From assembly GCA_016722295.1 (NCBI GenBank), contig JADKGL010000006.1, positions 1-64,000 of the forward strand: DNA of 64,000 nt. The letters run 5' to 3'. The first letter of the stretch is position 1. The number at the start of each line of letters is the position of its first letter. Below the pieces are notes generated by a model. That model saw only the letters and a program-made list of their open reading frames with translations. It had not been told where the DNA came from and ran no database searches. Shown here piece after piece: positions 62,153-64,000 of this stretch. This DNA is from Saprospiraceae bacterium. Lineage in GTDB: Bacteria > Bacteroidota > Bacteroidia > Chitinophagales > Saprospiraceae. The position numbers were made by a program, and so were the translations under genes.

Positions 62153-62490
62153 ATCCACAAAATAAACTCCATCTCCGAATCAAATGCCACGATCATCACA
62201 TTTAGATATGAGGGTATAGGAAATCGTATATCAAAAAAACTAGACTGACCTACAGGTAATGATACGACACCATATTATATTTGTGATTCCATTGGAAAAG
62301 TCTTAGCATTATATCATCATTATTCTGGAGCAACATTGACACAAGTTGATTTAAAGATACTGTACAGTATGGCAATAATCGCCTAGGCGTATTGCCCAAA
62401 TTTGCCGCCCAATACACTACCGAAACAATCATTCCACCACTTACCAACTCCAAGCAATTGTCAGTAGGATTAAAGCAATATGAACTTTGA
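62153..62490 (+). pseudogene. Rhs-repeat protein remnant
   Basis: A plus-strand stretch reads IHKINSISESNATIITFRYE, GIGNRISKKLD, then a TGA, then PTGNDTTPYYICDSIGKVLALY, HHYSGATLTQVDLK. After a frame change it continues YGNNRLGVLPKFAAQYTTET to a stop at 62490. RYxGxGNR, YYxxDxxGKVLA and YGxNRLG are the conserved signature of Rhs/YD-repeat proteins just before the variable tip. About 110 residues remain, with one internal stop and one frameshift and no start. Confidence 0.75.
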
Positions 62491-62492
62491 GA

Positions 62493-64000
62493 TTACCTAT
62501 TGACAATAAATTTTTTATTAATTACCGTTTTGTCTTTATTATTAATTTGTAAAAAATAAATACCATTGGGTAAATGCGTCGTATTTAATAATGTTACATC
62601 TTCTGCTATATCATTTACATGTTTTACGGTGATCAATTCACCTAATTGATTTTTCACAACAAGTTCTGATATTGAAATATTTTTATCTTTCACCTTAATA
62701 AAAAGATGATCACTCGTTGGATTTGGAAATAATTCAACCATATTTTCTGAAGACATTTTGGCAATTGCATTTACTTTTGTTCGACTAATCTTCCAATTTA
62801 ATAAATAACTACCATTAAATCCAACGAAAAATGGACTTACTTTGAATGTTACATTCCCTCCATTATTTAAGATAATATTTTGAGTTAGAGTATCATCATA
62901 AAAATCTGATTCACCAGAACCTAAATCATAGCTAAAATAGACATCACAATTGTATGCAATACCTAATGGGCTGAATACTTCATCATGGACTTCAGCTTGA
63001 ATAACATACTTATATCCAGCTGACAAATTTAATTTGTAATAATCGTAATCTGTTTCATTATGCAAATTTGACTCTGAAGTATTGGTTACTGCAAGATCAT
63101 TTACAAAATTCAAAGGAACAACAAAGGCTTCAGCTGAGGTATTATTTTGTTCATATTTATCTGCTAATAGTGGTTCTTCTATAATTTGAAGTTCGACTGG
63201 ATTATCATATTTATCATTTGACAGCATATCATAGGATGACATATCATGAGATATAAAAATTCCAGCAATGTAGGTTCCAGGATCTAAAGTATTATTTGTC
63301 TTTTTAAATTCTATTCCATTTGCAGTTGCCCCTGCAGGAATGACTACTGGTTGAGTTGAATTAATGGTTTCAACTAATTCACCATCAAAATCATATAGTT
63401 TTAAAACAACTTCACCAGAAAATTCTTCTGTTGAATCATTTTTAATATCAGCTTTAAACGTGAAATCATTTTTTACAATTACTGTACTGGATGGTTTGCC
63501 AATATTGTTCGCCAATTTTAAACTTAATGGTATACCGGTAACTTTTAGTGGAACTGGATTCGTAAAATTACTTGGATCGATTAGATACCATGAACTATCT
63601 GAAGCTTGACTAGAATAAATACCGACTTCATAATTCCCTTGAAGGGCATCAATGGAATTTGTAGTAAAGATTATGGCTGTACTTATTCCCGGTTTGAAGA
63701 CTTGACCTTCGTGAATCTGAATGTAATCTATTAAGTCTCCTTCCTTGGTGAATAAAATGGCTGCAAGATCTGTTTTTAATGAATCTATTCCGCCAAATTT
63801 TACTTTAGTTGTTATTGTAACGGCTGAATTATCTGTTATTGTCATGGGTGAAATAGTAATTGAAGTATCCAAACGCATTCCAAATATGGGAGCAGAAGAT
63901 AGTAAGTTTGCCTTAGGCATAATTCCGATTATTGCTTGTTGATAATTATTGAAATGACCTTCGCCAGATCCTATTCCCCCAGTTCCAGGATTTAAAGAAT
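62493..64000 (-). CDS. C10-family (streptopain-like) peptidase C-terminus with T9SS sorting domain (partial)
   Basis: The minus-strand frame is open from the stop at 62493 to the window edge (at least 502 residues). The most upstream visible part, SLNPGTGGIGSGEGHFNNYQ, then QAIIGIMPKANL, matches the end of C10 cysteine peptidase domains of Bacteroidota (LNPGTGGxGGGxGGYNxxQxAIIGI), so the catalytic Cys and His should lie beyond the window. Two Ig-like beta domains follow, then a bacterial pre-peptidase C-terminal-like domain (DKYEQNNTSAEAFVVPLNFV ... YYKLNLSAGYKYVIQ), then the T9SS type A tail (VELFPNPTSDHLFIKVKD, LPNGIYFLQI). It is a likely secreted protease. Confidence 0.8.
   Translation of the reverse strand, partial: SLNPGTGGIGSGEGHFNNYQQAIIGIMPKANLLSSAPIFGMRLDTSITISPMTITDNSAVTITTKVKFGGIDSLKTDLAAILFTKEGDLIDYIQIHEGQVFKPGISTAIIFTTNSIDALQGNYEVGIYSSQASDSSWYLIDPSNFTNPVPLKVTGIPLSLKLANNIGKPSSTVIVKNDFTFKADIKNDSTEEFSGEVVLKLYDFDGELVETINSTQPVVIPAGATANGIEFKKTNNTLDPGTYIAGIFISHDMSSYDMLSNDKYDNPVELQIIEEPLLADKYEQNNTSAEAFVVPLNFVNDLAVTNTSESNLHNETDYDYYKLNLSAGYKYVIQAEVHDEVFSPLGIAYNCDVYFSYDLGSGESDFYDDTLTQNIILNNGGNVTFKVSPFFVGFNGSYLLNWKISRTKVNAIAKMSSENMVELFPNPTSDHLFIKVKDKNISISELVVKNQLGELITVKHVNDIAEDVTLLNTTHLPNGIYFLQINNKDKTVINKKFIVNR

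Noticed and set aside
62493..63920. Complete gene starting at the ATG at 63920
   Set aside because: The frame is open to the window edge and the upstream codons encode a conserved C10-peptidase end, so the ATG is internal and the gene is partial.
1..64000. tRNA or rRNA genes
   Set aside because: No cloverleaf-like segments or rRNA-like sequence were noticed in the intergenic gaps; a covariance-model scan would be needed to exclude them formally.

Overview
The window comes from a low-GC (roughly one-third G+C) member of the Bacteroidota, most likely Saprospiria/Saprospiraceae. The evidence is the large number of secreted proteins with C-terminal type IX secretion (T9SS) sorting domains, HYR-repeat and SprB-like adhesins, a DUF1501/DUF1800 pair, an Oar-like TonB-dependent receptor, a zinc-less CobB-type sirtuin, and promoters of the Bacteroidota type (TAnnTTTG at -7, sometimes with TTG near -33). 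It looks like ordinary chromosome with two insertion sequences and several gene remnants in the right-hand third.

1-7.7 kb: DUF2905 membrane protein (cut by the window edge), a sugar nucleotidyltransferase, a DUF1501-DUF1800 secreted pair, a PAP2-like membrane protein, a SET-domain methyltransferase, and a PadR-PspC-DUF697/SHOCT cluster with its own candidate operator. At least five of these genes are broken by single-base indels, nearly all in homopolymers. This looks like long-read consensus error rather than decay; I annotate them as one gene each.

8-33.4 kb: tricorn-like protease, serine hydrolase, uvrC, an AtpZ/AtpI-like pair with bactofilin, a TonB-dependent receptor, and a tight five-gene minus-strand operon (alaS, small membrane protein, Gfo/Idh/MocA oxidoreductase, lipoprotein, polyprenyl glycosylphosphotransferase) that couples tRNA charging to surface-polysaccharide initiation. 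Divergent from it lie an M23 endopeptidase, two small envelope proteins and a sirtuin. An FG-GAP/ASPIC T9SS cargo, a methyltransferase, a HAD-like protein and a SerA-type dehydrogenase follow.

33.5-48.9 kb: a 1751-residue HYR / C-type-lectin-like / dockerin / cohesin-like T9SS protein, small secreted proteins and a CocE/NonD hydrolase. Then comes a tandem duplication of a T9SS beta-propeller gene. The 3' end of the hydrolase gene is present three times as a 43-bp direct repeat bordering the two 1.73-kb units. One unit is split by a 1.6-kb IS3-family element with a 3-bp target duplication.

48.9-64 kb: M16 peptidase and fumarase, two large T9SS cargos (choice-of-anchor B; gliding-motility-type C-terminus), small secreted proteins, a T9SS C-terminus cut off by a decayed IS1634-like element, an orphan LuxR-type response regulator, an Rhs remnant, and the C-terminal part of a C10 (streptopain-like) peptidase running off the window. 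No rRNA, tRNA or CRISPR array was recognised.

I did not find a clear new defence or secretion system. The best candidates for a second look are the repeat-mediated T9SS gene duplication, the structured non-coding tail of the IS3 element, the PadR-PspC-DUF697 cluster and the alaS/exopolysaccharide operon.
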